Assembly: GCA_003260075.1 (NCBI GenBank) | Contig: QLIY01000219.1 | Coordinates: forward strand, 126,250 to 190,249 | DNA length: 64,000 nt | Direction of reading: 5' to 3' | Origin: Phallusia mammillata | Taxonomy: Eukaryota; Chordata; Ascidiacea; Phlebobranchia; Ascidiidae | Part shown: positions 23,543 to 40,382 of the stretch, in pieces | Layout: each line of letters starts with the position of its first letter | Numbering within the stretch: the first letter of the stretch is position 1 | Made by a program: the position numbers and the translations under genes | The notes under the pieces: model-generated | The model's database searches: none | Seen by the model: only the letters and a program-made list of their open reading frames with translations | Told to the model about the DNA's origin: nothing

Positions 23543-25917
23543 TCAGTCTTCTTCCACTACTACTGGGCCCTTCACACTGGGTTTATTAGGGTTGTTGTCA
23601 ATTAACCAGTCTGCAAGCCAGGTCTACAAAACAACAATATTTGTGTTGCTTAGGCTTGGTACCAGTGTTTTTTAAGGTGTTTTGGGGGACCGAAATGGTC
23701 CAAATTTCTCCAGCGGTTTCCCAAAATGGCTATTTTTTAGGATTTAAATTAAACACTAGGGTCTTTAAAACTACTTAGCAGTCACCCAAACCAAACCTTA
23801 AAAAAAAGTCTCTTAAAACTACTTAGCGGTCACCCAAACCAAACCTTAAAAAAAAACCTCTTTAAAACTACTTAGCGGTCACCCAAACCAAACCTTAAAA
23901 AAACCTGCTTGGTACAACAGTGTTTGGCATAACATAGATCCTAAACAAACTATATAACACATTGCACATACCATTTAGTACTCTCATTTTGGCCGTTTTG
24001 ACAATATAGAAGTGACAGTTGTTTCAAAAGTTAATTTTTCTAGATATGATACAAGTTTGATCTATAATTGAACAATAGTTTTACGTTTTGTGGAAGTTTA
24101 ATGATTTAAAAATAAAGATGAACTCATCTTATTAACAAGCACTCATTTCAATATTCCATTTAAATTTAGTTAACAAAATCATTAGTTAAAAAGACAATAA
24201 TGGATTGAAGAGCAGATTAAAAACTTACCACTGGATCGCCAGGCTTCTTTTTGCACAATTCTGTAAGTCCTTTTAACAAGGTAGCGTTCACTTCACCTGA
24301 AAGATAGTCTTTGCATTCCTGACCAGCCGCAATAGGTTCAATAACATCTAAAAACAATCACATTTCAAGAAATGAGTTTTGTTAAGTGTTTGTCCTCACG
24401 TCAACCACATAACACACAATCCTTGCGTAAATCCTAGTAATAACCTCTTGGGCAAAACATCAGTTTTTAAAGCAGCCATTGTGCTTTAGCTAACACACAA
24501 AGTGATTATAACAAAATTACATGCATGAACAAACACTAACATACAACATGTTTAATGCCATCTTGATCTTGTTTCTTTCTGCTTTGCCTGAAAGAACTTA
24601 GTCGATAAAATACATTCTTTAAAGTTAGTCGATAATGTCCTCTCTTTTGTAATGCTTAGTCAGTAAACCAGGTAGCATCAATTTAAATAGGAGCACAAAT
24701 GTGAAAGATAGAAGTAAATTGCCAAACAGCAAGATACACTACTTTAAGCACAGCTTGATAAATCTTGTTGAAGATACATGTTTGCAACTATTGGGGCTTG
24801 ACTGAAGCAAAATTTGGAACAAATGGTTCATGCACCTTTGAGATTCAGGTCATACTGGTGTAAAGGTTATGTGCCAGTTACTTACTGTCATGAAACATAA
24901 AGCGTATTTCCCTCTGTGCTGATATAAAGCTGTCACTGCCATGCACAGCATTGCGGGTCTGATCTTTGCCATATGTGTCTCTCAAACAGCCGGGATGTGT
25001 TTCCCTGGCCTGCAATAAAAACAAAGCTTTTACAGACAAATCTTTATTTTGCAATTTGCAAGCACACAGAGTGTAGAGTGAAAATTTGCAAGCATTGTTT
25101 TACCTATTTTGTTTTTAAAAACTAACAGTGCTTTATTATTGAGACCAATCAGATAAATATTGTGAGAACAAGGTTAGTATACATGCAAAATTGTGATCAA
25201 CCCTGGAGCATTTACACAGACCTAAAATTACCCCATTTTAATATATGCAAGGTAAAATTAAATGTGTCTTTGATAAAGCTAAACCTACCTTAAATGGGTT
25301 GGTTGGGCCAATGAGCTCCCTCCATGCACTGATGGCCTTGTCTTTGGCAAGGACATAAACGGTAATTGGGGAACTACTCATGTATGCCACAAGACTTGGA
25401 AAGAACATTTTACCATAATGCTCCACATAAAAGTCACTTGCTTGTTCAGGAGATAGATGAACTTTTCTTTTCTGCACAACATTATTCACATCACAATATA
25501 TCCGGATACAGAGTTGCAACTTGCAGGTTTCAAATTAGAAAACAATAGAGTCCTAATCAAATTAGTGAAAGAATTTACCACATACAGATATTGCATGATT
25601 AAACTAGACTAAATTGGGAAACCATTTAAAAGAGTATGTTGTTGAATTTATTTATGGTTGCAACGTTTCATCAATCAATAAATACATAACCATTTTTTAC
25701 AAACAGTAATTTCTTTTTAAAAAAGATTATTTACAAATTGTACTACTAATAGACATACAGTTTTATTGCCTGATTTTTGCACACTTACTTGTAAAATTGT
25801 GAAGCCGTTTCGTAAAATAATGTCCTCGATTTCTGCCGCTTTGTTCATTGCATCTGGTTTGATTATTGCCAGCGTCCTCTCCACATAAATTTGTGGGGGT
25901 TTCATTTTAATTTCCAT
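23543..25917 (-). CDS. NME5: NME5, nucleoside diphosphate kinase homologue 5 (cilia/sperm type)
   Basis: Five minus-strand exons (25789-25917, 25289-25471, 24886-25009, 24229-24347, 23543-23623) give a 211-aa protein, against about 212 in human. The start MEIKMKPPQIYVERTLAIIK matches the family N terminus. The NDP kinase core is complete: IKPDA, EHYGKMFFPSLVAYMSS, GP/NPF, ETHPGCLRDTYG, and RNAVHGSDS with the active-site His. The C-terminal Dpy-30-like motif (TLLKGLTELCKKKPGDP, TWLADWLIDNNPNKP) is the NME5 hallmark. In animals NME5 is a radial spoke/axoneme component, and its kinase activity is doubtful. The MEIK start is preferred over the upstream in-frame ATG at 26052 because of family alignment and an acceptor-like TATTAG between the two. 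Intron 4 holds a 3-copy tandem repeat. Confidence 0.95.
23762..23905. repeat. Tandem repeat, three copies of about 50 bp, in NME5 intron 4
   Basis: The unit contains AAAACTACTTAGCGGTCACC followed by CAAACCAAACCTTAAAAAA. Copies differ mainly in A-run length and one A/G position. Confidence 0.9.
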
Positions 25918-26472
25918 TCTTTCTTTGTTGTCCTCGTCCGATATTGATGAACTTCCGCCGCTAATACTGTATTTACGACAATAAAAAGTAAATTCAGTAG
26001 CCCAATGAAAGTTAATTTTTGTCTTTATACCTCGGTTGCTAAGAGACAACATATCCGCAACAGTACAATATTTTTTTAATGTTTTATTACATTATTAAAT
26101 ATGCAGCGGTTGTAGGGACATGTGACAGTTGATATTACACAAAAAATATTTATATTGCTGTGAATATTTTGTTCTGCAAATTAATCATTTACTGTCAATC
26201 TTTATGTTTTTCGTGTTTGGAGTGTACGTGACATAGAGACAATATTCAAAATATATTTTTTTTGTCTTGCAATATCTACAATTTTACCTAAACAGTGTTG
26301 GAGTGTTGTGTAAAACTAACATATCTAATCGATTTTTTTTAAATAATATTTTTTTACTGATCCCGGTGAGCATCAATCGGAGCCCTTGGCGGTTCACATT
26401 TACAAATCCAGGGCTGGGAACCAATGAAACAAACAAAATGTTATTTTGGGGACAAACGTGCTACAATGGACG

Positions 26473-26676
26473 CTACCTGCTTAATCCACTAGGAGGTCTT
26501 TCCGTGTCTTGCCCATCGTGCGCCATAATATCGTCTTCATCTCCGTCCGTAAACATGTTGCTTTGACAAAATTTATCCTTTGCTACCGACAGGTCTAAGA
26601 AAGAAACGATTAGGTAGCCTGCGATCACGGCAGTTAATCCTCCACATAACGCAACCGCTAAATTTACGCGAACCAT
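26473..26676 (-). CDS. Possible small single-pass membrane protein (67 aa)
   Basis: The frame starts at a true ATG (MVRVNLAVALCGGLTAVIAG) and ends GLSR. Residues about 5-27 form one membrane helix, followed by an acidic segment (DGDEDD). A strong acceptor (TAAAATTTTAG) lies three bases before the ATG, the same arrangement seen before other genes here. A donor-like AG/GTAGCG overlaps the stop, so the frame may continue into a further exon. I recognise no family. Confidence 0.42.
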   Translation of the reverse strand: MVRVNLAVALCGGLTAVIAGYLIVSFLDLSVAKDKFCQSNMFTDGDEDDIMAHDGQDTERPPSGLSR

Positions 26677-27508
26677 TGCCTAAAATTTTACTGAGCAACT
26701 GTGTTTTACACACGACTGCGCTGGGGTAAGTGTGTGACTTCCTCTGGCGTTTGTTCGACCATAACTGACACATAATATTACCAGTAACTCATTCCCGTTC
26801 CTAGTCAAATCTACATTTCTCGTAGAATTAGCTAATTGTCATTTTCCCTTGCATAATTACATCTGGTACAATGGACTATCTCGTCTAATGATTCGTTAAC
26901 GGTGGCTTACGTATAACTGTATCCACAGGTTGTCAGGGAAATGTAACTCAATCTGACATCGGATAGCGTAACGGTGAACACTTCAAAGCCTAAATGATCA
27001 GAACAATCAGTATAAGATTACATTCATTTCTTTCTTCGCATCCGACAGGGTTTTTGCCTTGATAGTAAAACCAAAATGGCTTATTTTACCAACAAAAGAT
27101 TCTGCAATGTCGTAAATATTCACTTTGCCTTATATTGGTATAATATCAATGTAGTGTTGCCTATTTTTTTGTTTAGGCAATTTTACAAATTCATTGTATT
27201 ATAAGCTGATTGGAGACAGTGTAGGTGCTATCAGGTGACATACCATGTGCCAAAACCTGTCCCATAAGGTAAAAAGCCACTGAAAATGCACTTAACGTAT
27301 GGTTGAATTGATTCTAAATTATTTTAAATTTTAATTTGTGAACAGGGTAAAATATCGGCAATTATTATTTTTTCATGTTTTTTAGCAACGTTTAAAGTTT
27401 TACTGAGCCTTCTACCTTGAAACGAAACGTTTTTAACGAGATAAGTATTAGTTTTAACGGAGGGCGCTAGTGCGCAACAACATCTCGATTCCAAAATCGC
27501 ATCGGGTT
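26677..27508. other. Intergenic region upstream of RPS15A
   Basis: About 0.8 kb between divergent genes. No exon or clear repeat was recognised. It should contain the RPS15A promoter just left of 27509. Confidence 0.5.
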
Positions 27509-27535
27509 CTTTTTTTGGACGCGGGAGGTGCACTG
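27509..27535 (+). promoter_or_regulatory. RPS15A: Probable RPS15A 5' UTR exon with 5'TOP-like start
   Basis: A CTTTTTTT tract at 27509 would give a 5' terminal oligopyrimidine start, as usual for ribosomal protein mRNAs. A donor (CACTG/GTATGT) follows at 27536. The transcription start is inferred from the motif only. Confidence 0.5.
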
Positions 27536-27741
27536 GTATGTTACCATATGATAAACTTTTTGTATCCTTTTAAATCCTTTTAAAATATAATTTTAAGCTA
27601 ACTTTCATTGTTAGTATCCATCAAAACGTATACAAATAATCCATTCGCACAAGTTTGACACAAAAAAACTTAAAAGACCCACAGTGGTGTAAGCCAAAAC
27701 AGAACATTTTAAGCCGATTTGATTTTTGCCATTTGTTGGTA

Positions 27742-27820
27742 TTGCTTATAAGGATGTCAATGCGTGGAATCTCTCTGATTTACAAGTGAGAAGAAAATCT
27801 AAGCTTTCTGATTGAGCAAT
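27742..27820 (+). ncRNA. Box C/D snoRNA-like sequence 1 in RPS15A intron 1
   Basis: It has a box-C-like AGGATGTC, an inner CTCTGA (D'), GTGAGAA (C') and box D CTGA at 27808-27811, enclosed by a short terminal stem TTGCT/AGCAA. It is clearly related to the copy at 29049, sharing GATGTCAATGCGTGGAATCT. Its C box is weaker than in copy 2. Confidence 0.6.
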
Positions 27821-27876
27821 ACCATCTGTTTTATATTAAGCAAACCTCAATTAATATTTATTTGTTTCAAAGTTGA

Positions 27877-31236
<3,360 letters not shown>

Positions 31237-32538
31237 TGGCAAAATAAAAATATAGCAAAGCTGCAGTACCCTTTGTCTTTTGTGATCTCCTCAGGTGAAT
31301 AAGAATTTCAAGCATAAAGATTCAAGACAATGCGAATAGGAAGTCAAGCATAGCTGCATAACAAGTTGTATGAAAGCTCATGTATGCAATGCAAATGCAA
31401 GCATGATTAAGGTTAGAAAGTTTTGTGCAGAAAAAGGGGTGTTTTGGCGCCACATAGCAACTGAATGGTCGTTGGAAAAACGTTCACTAAATGGCGCTAT
31501 GTACCTTTCCAAGCACAATATCGAAGTTGCTTTCATGTCAAACTGTTTACTTCTGGGGTATGAATTATGTCCCTAAATATTGAAAGTACCGAAGCAATTT
31601 TGGTTTAACAGACCTAGTAAGCAGTATGAAAAGGCAATGTTTAACAAAATTTAAATTGTGGTGCTAACACATGCAAAAAGGTACCCATTTTAACGTACCT
31701 ATTTTGGCGGAACATGAAAATGCCAGGCAAACAGTTTTACAAAACAACAAAGATGCAATTCTGGTTTGGATGCATTGACCTTGTTTATCTTCTAAATTAA
31801 GAATACGCAACTACAGTGGGGTTACCATGTCTTGGTTAGCGGAATTCCTGACAGTTTCGATAAATCTTTGGAGACGCCAAAATAGTTACATAAGATGTTG
31901 CTACATGTTACACGAGCTCAAACGGTTCCATTATTGTCAAAGGCAAGATAGTATTGGGGCGGACCGGTCCCTTTAACAGGGTTTTGTTTGCTTTTGAGAA
32001 AGCAAAAAATCGCCTTATTCATGCTCGTGAGTTTCACATGCAGACTATATCGTGCATCAAAATCCTCACAGAAGACAATGTGAACCTATTAAAGATCTTA
32101 AAATTTCAAGAGATAGTAATTACATTTAGTATATTAGGAAACCTTTCTTAAAAGAAAGTTGCTACACAGTACCAAGTGCAAAGATAGGGTTACGGACACC
32201 AAATAATTTATTTTCCTAGCACACGCATTGGTTGACAAGTAACACAATCCACCCGTTTCAACGTTAAATATTCATTGCTCACGAGAGCACGGTGCTGTAA
32301 TTAGCGCAGCAATTTACACGACAGGTTTTGCCGAGCGCTTTCCTCTTGGCAAATTAGTTAAACCACTGACCCTAAATAATGCTTGTCGTAGTTGCAGATT
32401 TGAGTTGGTTCAAAGGTGTAGGTTACGGAATATCTAGGCTACACTTGGTATATACTGAGGTGTATATTGCGATTTTGATGGAAGCAGTGGTTTTGTTTAA
32501 ATCTTGTAGAAGCTATTTTTGTTTGCAATAACGTAAAG

Positions 32539-32774
32539 CAGGGGTCGGCAACCTTTTTTGCACTGCGGACCGCTTTTGAAATGAAAATTTTACCGCGGAC
32601 CGGTCATAAAAACAACTACAAATATTTAGCAATAAAAAACGCTTAAATTAGTTTATCATCCCCGAAATACATGGGCAAAATGTTCATAGCATTTAACCTG
32701 AAAAATTATACGGCCCGGTAACGAACTCCTCGCGGACCGGTACCGGGCCGCGGACCGGCGGTTGCCGACCACTG
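32539..32774. mobile_element. hAT-type MITE with 8-bp duplication
   Basis: Tips CAGGGGTCGGCAACC and (right, reverse complement) CAGTGGTCGGCAACC bound 236 bases. Flanks ACGTAAAG and ACGCAAAG match at 7 of 8 positions. CACTGCGGACCGCTTTTGAAA inside is shared, with small changes, with the element at 56279. Confidence 0.85.
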
Positions 32775-35700
32775 ACGCAAAGCACAAATTATAGGCGAAA
32801 TTGTGATTAAGAAATGTTTATGGAGTTGTTAATTGATTGGCTTTGTAAAGTATTGGGCCAGAAGGTCCTTGAATTAAGGTTTACCAAATATACGTTTCCA
32901 TTTCTTTTACGTGTTTCGGTACAACAGATTTGGAATATAACCAAATTTGAATGACATAAATAGTACAACAATATTAGTGTTAACAATGTGTCTTGTTGGA
33001 GCTGAAATACATTTGCTGGGTTAATTACTTTCTCGTAATAATTGTTGTTTGGATTTATAGTACAATTTCAGGTAGTAAAACGCCAACACACAACAAATGT
33101 GTCATTTATAACTTCTAGCCGATTGGTTTACTGCTTTTTAAGGCACCTTTTGTTAAACAGCATTATACGTACAGTAATCGGTGTATTGCACCTATTTTAA
33201 AAGCGTAATCTTCCGCATTATTTATCATAAGGTTAAAAAAGGACACTTTCATAAACCGGTTATGATCTCAACAGCAGTTCGCATGGAAGCCATTGTGTCA
33301 CGGATTAAGTCCTGGACGACGGTTTCTTTGATGAATTACAACAACCTTTTGCGTGTATGCTGAAATAAAATGTCAATGCGCGTTACCATGTAATTCGCTA
33401 CGGTTCTGTTAACCTAAACAATAGTACAATTTCGAAAGAAAGGTCCGCAAATCACCAGTTCGAAAACCCTAATTGCCTTTGCGATGTTGGGTAACGATAA
33501 AGAACGCCATTCCCATGTTATATTAGCATTCAGTCTGACAAAGGTGTAAGGAATAGAGGTAAAGTCCGTTAGTGAATGACTTGTCTGCATAGCAAGTAGT
33601 AGCAATATGTTCCGGCTTAAAATTAAGGTTTTCGTAAAATTAGGTAAAAATAAAACAGTTACATGTCATTTAAGAAGTTTACATTTCTGTACGTTTACGT
33701 TTTTTAACACGTAGATTTGGATTTAGACTTTTTAGGTTGCGCGCTTGTATGCCGCGTATTTGTTGTTTGTTAGGTTAATGTTTTCAAAGCCATTTAAACA
33801 GTATATGCGCCTGTAAAAGATAAAGTTCATTTACGAACAAATGAACTTAGTAAAAGCCACTTGTGACCCAGTGGTTATTTTACCCACGCAAACAAATAGC
33901 CTGATATTTTCCCCTGAGATGCTCGTCCTAAACTCGTCTAGTAACCGATGACGTAGACAGTCATGATTTCGCATGAGTGTTTTCGCAACGTAGGTCCAAC
34001 GTCAGATACTATGTGAAGCCATACAACAAAATACATGTACTGCAGTAACCTGGTCTTGATGTATTACTTTTGACAGTTATGCATCAGAAAATTGGTGCAA
34101 ATTTTGCGATAAAGTTGTTGTGTTTAGTGTTGTTGCAGTTTTGGTGAGGTGTGCAATAGTTTTTATTCCTGTCTGAAATTTTAAATTTTGATTCAGTGTG
34201 TTGTTTAAGCATGAACATGTAGTTTCTATTCGGTAATATTGCTTGGCTGCGACAATTTACATGATTTTCTACAAAGAGAAAATTGCTCTGGATAAGTTAG
34301 TCTAGCCTGTGTTTATTTCTGGTAACTCTATTGATTACAACTTTATAATTAGTTATAAATTTGAAACCAATCGGTTTTTGCGGGCTTTGACCACAAAAAC
34401 TTTTCTTGTTAATGTTTATGCCTTAGCTAAGAAGCAATGTGTCGTTCCGATTTCTAAGCCGTGTAGTGTTCCGTTATTTAGCCGAGTTGACAAAAAAGTC
34501 GTACTCGAGTTGACCTCTTATACTTATAGGGTCCATTTGGTTCAGTCATAGGGGCACGACGTTTACCTATTGCTGCCTTGTTGAACGATGATCGTGTCCA
34601 CTTTAAACTAAACCGCTTAGCACAGGTCTTTTAGTCATGCATTGAAACTGCAAGTCATTGCATGTTACAAGGGGTCGTCTTTGTCCAAAATGGTAAAGTT
34701 AAAGCATCGCATAGGTAAAATTGCCGCTTGCAGATTTTCATTGTATGTCGGCTTTGCACAAGGCGCGCGTTTCTATTGTAAGTGTTTGTGACCCGAGAGT
34801 TGATTTATTGTGGTAAGGCGTCTAAACTCAAACAAAAAAAAACTTTTGTGTCCTTTATTTACTTTATGGTCTTTGCAAACGCACAGTTTGGGTGCGCTTC
34901 ATTTCCTAGTTATTTACAAAAATTGCATATCCCTATATTTAATGTGATATATTCACATATCACTGATGATGGAATGAGCATTTGCCACAACCATTGAATA
35001 AAATAACATGTCGCTTTTTACGTCTATTTAGGCCGTGGCTTCCCTCTTTAAACGTTTACATAGTTGGTTGATACTGGGGACACGAAATATACTTCACATT
35101 ATTCTGTTTTGGCTTTATAGTGCGGAAGAATATAGGGGATTGCTATGACAAAGCCGTACCAGGGCAATAAATTTGAACTTTCAAAGCATTACATAAGTAT
35201 GGTATAATTTGTACCACAAGTTAATGCGCGTTACATGATTTTTTTTCCACGCCAGTAAAAGTATGGGTCAGAGGTGTAAACAGGCCTGAAACTTGGAACC
35301 AATCTTAAAACCCGGCTCGAATCCTATTTTTTCGAAAAAACGAAGACCGAATTGATTAGATTGGAGATCTGGTAAAAAAGCGGAAAGAATGATGAAAAAA
35401 AATGAAGTGTAAAGTCACGCCCGAACAAGGCCCATTATATTGAAACACAAGGCCGAATTTGGCCTCAAATCGAACTTAAAGCATGGCCTGGCCCTGGCAT
35501 GAGTTCGCCTACTACGGAATTGGCTTATCCGTTAACAGCGCACGTGCAACGTTGTGGCAGATAATGACATAAGGCTAGGAAGCAGAATTCAGTCTGCGAT
35601 TGTAGTAAAACGCCGATCGGTTTCAAAAAACGTGTAATGTCGCCCCACAACCATTCTTGTCCCTCATTTGCATATTTTTTTTGCAGCAAGGTTTTTCCTC

Positions 35701-35800
35701 CGTTCGGCAATTGTTTGCATGCGCTTGGTTACCTTTTGAACCGATTGTATCATTTCGCGATTTCGGGAACGGGGTTTTAGCTGTGGCTGTATTTCACATA

Positions 35801-35984
35801 CAGTAAATCTCGGTTAATCCGGACCCGTTTGGACCAAAAAATTGTCTGAAGTAGGCGAAGATCTGGATTAATGGTTGTCGAATAGTTCAAGTCTAACCAC
35901 ATTAAAAATTATTTATACCTCGAGTTTGGTCCAAATTAGGCGAAGATACGGATTAACCCAATCAGGTTTAACCGAGATTTACTG
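35801..35984. mobile_element. pogo/Tigger-like MITE
   Basis: Tips CAGTAAATCTCGGTTAATCC and its inverse (AACCGAGATTTACTG) are flanked by TA on each side, the Tc1/mariner/pogo target. Inside is CGGACCCGTTTGGACCAAAA. It is the best preserved of four related elements. Confidence 0.85.
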
Positions 35985-36541
35985 TATTTGGTTTTATTTA
36001 GAAAACAAATCGTCGCAATAAAATGTCTTCGTTGTTTTCCCACATCTTTGGCCATTTTTAGGAACACTGTACACGGACTTTGATTTAGTAAACAATTTTT
36101 TTATGTGTATGCATATTTTTGGCATATCTTGAAATGTCAGCAATTTAAGTTTTTTTTACGTAAGGAACTGAAGATGCCAAGTAGGTCTGTAGCCACGCAT
36201 AAATGCTAAAAAAACATTTAGGCCATCAGCAGAGCGCAAATGATAAAAACGGGCGTTGTACCGTGTTCCGGGTAAAGTCTTTTTGTAAAGTTTGTTTGCT
36301 GATTTTTTGGCGACATAACCTAGCATTTGTTAACTGCTCTCGTGGCAAATACTAAATATCTTTAGAGATTTATTTTGAGAGCGACTGCCGTTCTGCTATT
36401 GTGCAATGTTTGCTTTTCTTAATTAATAGCTTGCCTGGATTTGGGCGTGTTTATGGACGCATACCTCCACGACAATGAAATTTTTATTTGTTGATGGCAA
36501 CCAGAAATATTACAAAGTCTTTGAAATATTGACATTGGACT

Positions 36542-36600
36542 GAGAATGACGACGTGTTTATCTTGTCATCAGAAATGACGACGTGTTTATCTTGTCATAG
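36542..36600. repeat. Two-copy tandem repeat of about 29 bp
   Basis: AATGACGACGTGTTTATCTT plus GTCAT occurs twice in direct succession. Confidence 0.9.
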
Positions 36601-37146
36601 CTGATTGTTTAGTATTGTTCTGGATCTATGGTTTAGTCTCATTTTTTTCATGTTAATTCATTAAATAGCCAGGGCCTAACGTAAAGGGCCAAATTGATTT
36701 TAGAGGGTTTTAGTTTAGTGCTGAAATATAACGTATACTAAGGTGTGAAAAGCGTTTATGGGTGATTAAAAAACGTTTCGTAAGTTACTACTTTTTTAGG
36801 TAGACAACTACAAGTTATGTTAAAGAAGTGGTATTCAATAGTTCCTAATTCCCTAATTATGAAAAAATGTGATTCTTAAAATGCAAGGTTTAGTTTTTCT
36901 ATTGACTGACAGGCGTCATTTGTTTTCGTGTATTATTACATTTAAGTTTTTTGGTCCCTATGGTTGCCACTTGTAACTATAGTGGTAATATGACCTGCGT
37001 CGAATGTATCGAATTTGATAGTCTTGCTGCAGTATTAGCTGTAATAAAAAATTCATTACTTGAATTTGAGAAGGTTTTCAATCATTGATGCCGTAAAATG
37101 CATCTGGTTTTGAATATCTTTTTTCGTTTAGTTAGAAAGGCATTTG

Positions 37147-37401
37147 CAGTGGTTCTTAACCGATGGGACATTTCCCACCAGTTGGAGATTATGTACATAT
37201 GCACAGGGAAAGTGTACCTTAAGTGTTGTTGATGTTTTACTCGTATATCTAAAATCGTGTTAGTGTACTTTACCCTGATGAAGGCCACCTGTTTAGGACG
37301 TCGAAACGTCGGTATGAAAATACAGTTGCCAGAAGAGCTTTATAAATTTAAAACAAATCTAATTATTTCTTCACAAAAAAATATATTTTTAAGAACCATT
37401 G
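37147..37401. mobile_element. hAT-like element carrying a CTGATGA hairpin
   Basis: Tips CAGTGGTTCTTAACC and (right, reverse complement) CAATGGTTCTTAA bound 255 bases. No clear target duplication was seen. A CTGATGA...GAAACGTC motif lies at 37275-37310. Confidence 0.55.
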
Positions 37402-38951
37402 GTTTAGTGCTTGTGAGCTTGCGAAAATTAGCAAGGATATTAATTGTAGTACAAAATTGACATCGTGGTGATATATGTGACTCAGTGTGCCTAATTATTC
37501 TTTTTCTTCGAAAACAAAGAAGCAACAATTGCTATGAATCGAGAAAAATACGTGTCTTGTTAAATTTAAATCAAAAACTTCAATTTTACGATACATAACC
37601 TGTAAAAATTACCAATAATAAACAAAAATAATTACTGATACAATTATAAAAAACATTTACATGTTTCTCACATTATTATACTTAATCACTCCATACCCCT
37701 AAAAATAACTCTAACGTCTCGTGTGTTATAAGTTTTGCATATATGCCGAAAAATCGCCTTTCGCAGACTCTCTTTTTTTCTGTGATTAATGTCGCTTTTC
37801 CAGTTGCAAGCCCAAATACATTCCAGACCGAATACTTCTTCCTAGCAAGACGATTAAGAAAACGCTCCTAAAATTCACAGTAAGGACTCCTAGTTAATTA
37901 ATTCATGTGTCTGCGCTAATTATAGAGGCGCGAACCAAGCCATCTCGCCCTATACAAGTCATATGTCACATACTTAGGCAGTGGAATTTAATGCTTGTGA
38001 TACGAATGCCCGTCAAAGAGCTTAAGTAGTCATCCCATGTTTAGATGATCAATACTTCTGTGGTGTCTCGCCTTGCCTAAAATCGATTCTGATTGGCTAA
38101 ACTAATCACGTGTTATGAGTTGTATTTTATTTGAATTTAGGCTGTTAGAATAGTCACGTATATTTTCTTGCTATTACATTTTTTTGTCCCTATATAGTTC
38201 CATGATGTAAACAAAAACCTGAAAAAAGTATTCTTAACAACATAAGATATTTTTAAACTTTTAGATATATGCAATATTTATTGTTTGCATCCTATCCTAT
38301 GTTTGAATGGCATTGTTTGTTGGTTTTGTATGGTGATATAGGTTTATCGCAGTGTTTGAAGCCGTAGAAGTTTAATGCCAAACTTTCGTTCCCCAAAGCT
38401 TGTTTTAAAAATCACAACCAAAACGCGATTTTCCAATTTTACTGTAGCACGTCAGAACACCTAATTAGTTGCTATAAACAGTTTCGAAACAATTTATCGA
38501 AACTAAACCAACTAGTAACCACATCCCCGGATGCGTCTAGCACGTTGAACCAATCAACACTAGCAACTATTTGAAACCACGAGCACTAGTAATTTCGCGC
38601 TAGGTCATGACGCTTAAACCCATTTCATGTCTTGAGTTCGGAAACGAATTGAAGAGATGAAAAGTGGAGCCGCAATTAGCTTACAAGGGCGTCGGCTGAA
38701 TGTTAACAAGTCCCATCAGGTCGAAATCTGCAAAGTCATCTCCTCGTTCTGGTAGGAAGGCCTAATGACGATTATAATTTGACGGAATACGGATTTCGTA
38801 CCGTCTGGGAATTCCCCTAAAACCAAATTATTGGAAACGCTAAAAAATGGGTCTGTCAAAGTTTGATCCTTGGTTGTGGTGCCTTAACACTACAATTGCA
38901 GTATTTATGGCTCCTAAAACATTTTTATTACTTATTTAAAGGCACATTACA

Positions 38952-39080
38952 CAGTAAACCTCGGTTAATCTGGACCCGTTCGGACCAAAAAATTATGCGA
39001 AGACCGGATTAACCGATGTCGATTAGTTAACCACATTACAAATCATTAGTAACTCAAGTTTTGTCCGATCATTAGATGAT
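38952..39080. mobile_element. pogo/Tigger-like MITE, right end lost
   Basis: It starts CAGTAAACCTCGGTTAATCT and follows the element at 35801 through GGACCCGTTCGGACCAAAAA and AGTTTTGTCCG, then similarity stops before the right tip. Confidence 0.7.
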
Positions 39081-40382
39081 TTAACTATGCTTTTTAGAAT
39101 GTTTAAATCACCGAGTAAAATCAAATTCAAAATGTTCCCCAATAGCTTTTAGACACAGAAAAAATCTGATTGTTAATCATTAAATATAAAAGAAAAGCAA
39201 GTCGTAAAAAAAAATTTTTATTTCAATTTCAGGCAAATCAGTTCTGCAGTTTTTAAATAAGTGTTGTTCGTGATACAGTCGTACACGTTGTCGTATTACT
39301 TAACACGGTAGGTTATGTAACAGGTTACGCTTGGGTTGTCTTTCGCAAAACCTCGTGTCCACCACTTGGAACCCATTGTAATCATTGTACCCTACGCGTC
39401 AGAACATGCAAAAATATAAAAAATGTCTTAAGCGTTTTTCGGATTTCCAAAGTTATTTAAAATGAGGATATTGAGTCAAAAAAGTTACCAATCAAATATC
39501 TAAGTTATGAATATAGGTAATTTGTAACTGATTTTTCATTTTTAATTCAAATGCTTTTTGTATCACCTTGTTTTGTGTTACAAGGCGTTGTATTTCATTT
39601 AGCTTTGTATGATGTGTGTTAGTGGCAGCACAGTGCGCGCCTACAATGCAAATTAAAAAACTATGGATTTTGCGCTTTAGCGGTAGGATTCTGCTACTCT
39701 CGTCCAAAGTATATTTTAACTCATATGCCACTTTGGCTAAATAATTAGCAATGCGTGATAAACGTAATTCCACTTTTACGCAGCACGATTTCCCAAATTA
39801 ACTGGCCACGCCATTTATTACATATACATTACATAGTACCGCACCTTGTTAGTCATAGCAATACAAAACGCGTGGCAAAACAGCTCCAGGGCGTTTTAAC
39901 GTCCATCATGACAACGTGACTTGCACCCGTTTCCGTATAAAGCGCCAGCACTAATCCAATACCGGCTCCACGCTACTTCGTGATTGTATGGCATCGCCGA
40001 ATTATGACATAGCATAACTGTGTCAACGTATCTAGACTATTTTTATTTGTTTTTTCGCCTTTTCCCCCCGGAAATTGCCACAGTTTGTTTGAGGCGTCGC
40101 GCCTGCTGTGTTATGGTTGCTTGTTACGGGGGATGTATTTTGGCGTTTTGCTCATTTCCCGAAACCACTGTTGGTTACGTGATCGAGGAAAAGGGTTAAA
40201 CCATATTTGTACACGTTTCCTAAACAACCCACACGTGAACCTGAAAAATATACAATTTAAAAGATATCACCTAACACCCTTAGTCTTTCCGACCCAACTA
40301 ACTTTAACGTGTCGTACCCCCTAAAAAATGTTTGTTACCTATAAAATATGTTGAGATGAACATAAATTCAAGTGGAATCAGC

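Noticed and set aside
23762-23905. CRISPR-like spacing of direct repeats
   Set aside because: Three tandem copies without unique spacers in an animal intron; a simple tandem repeat.
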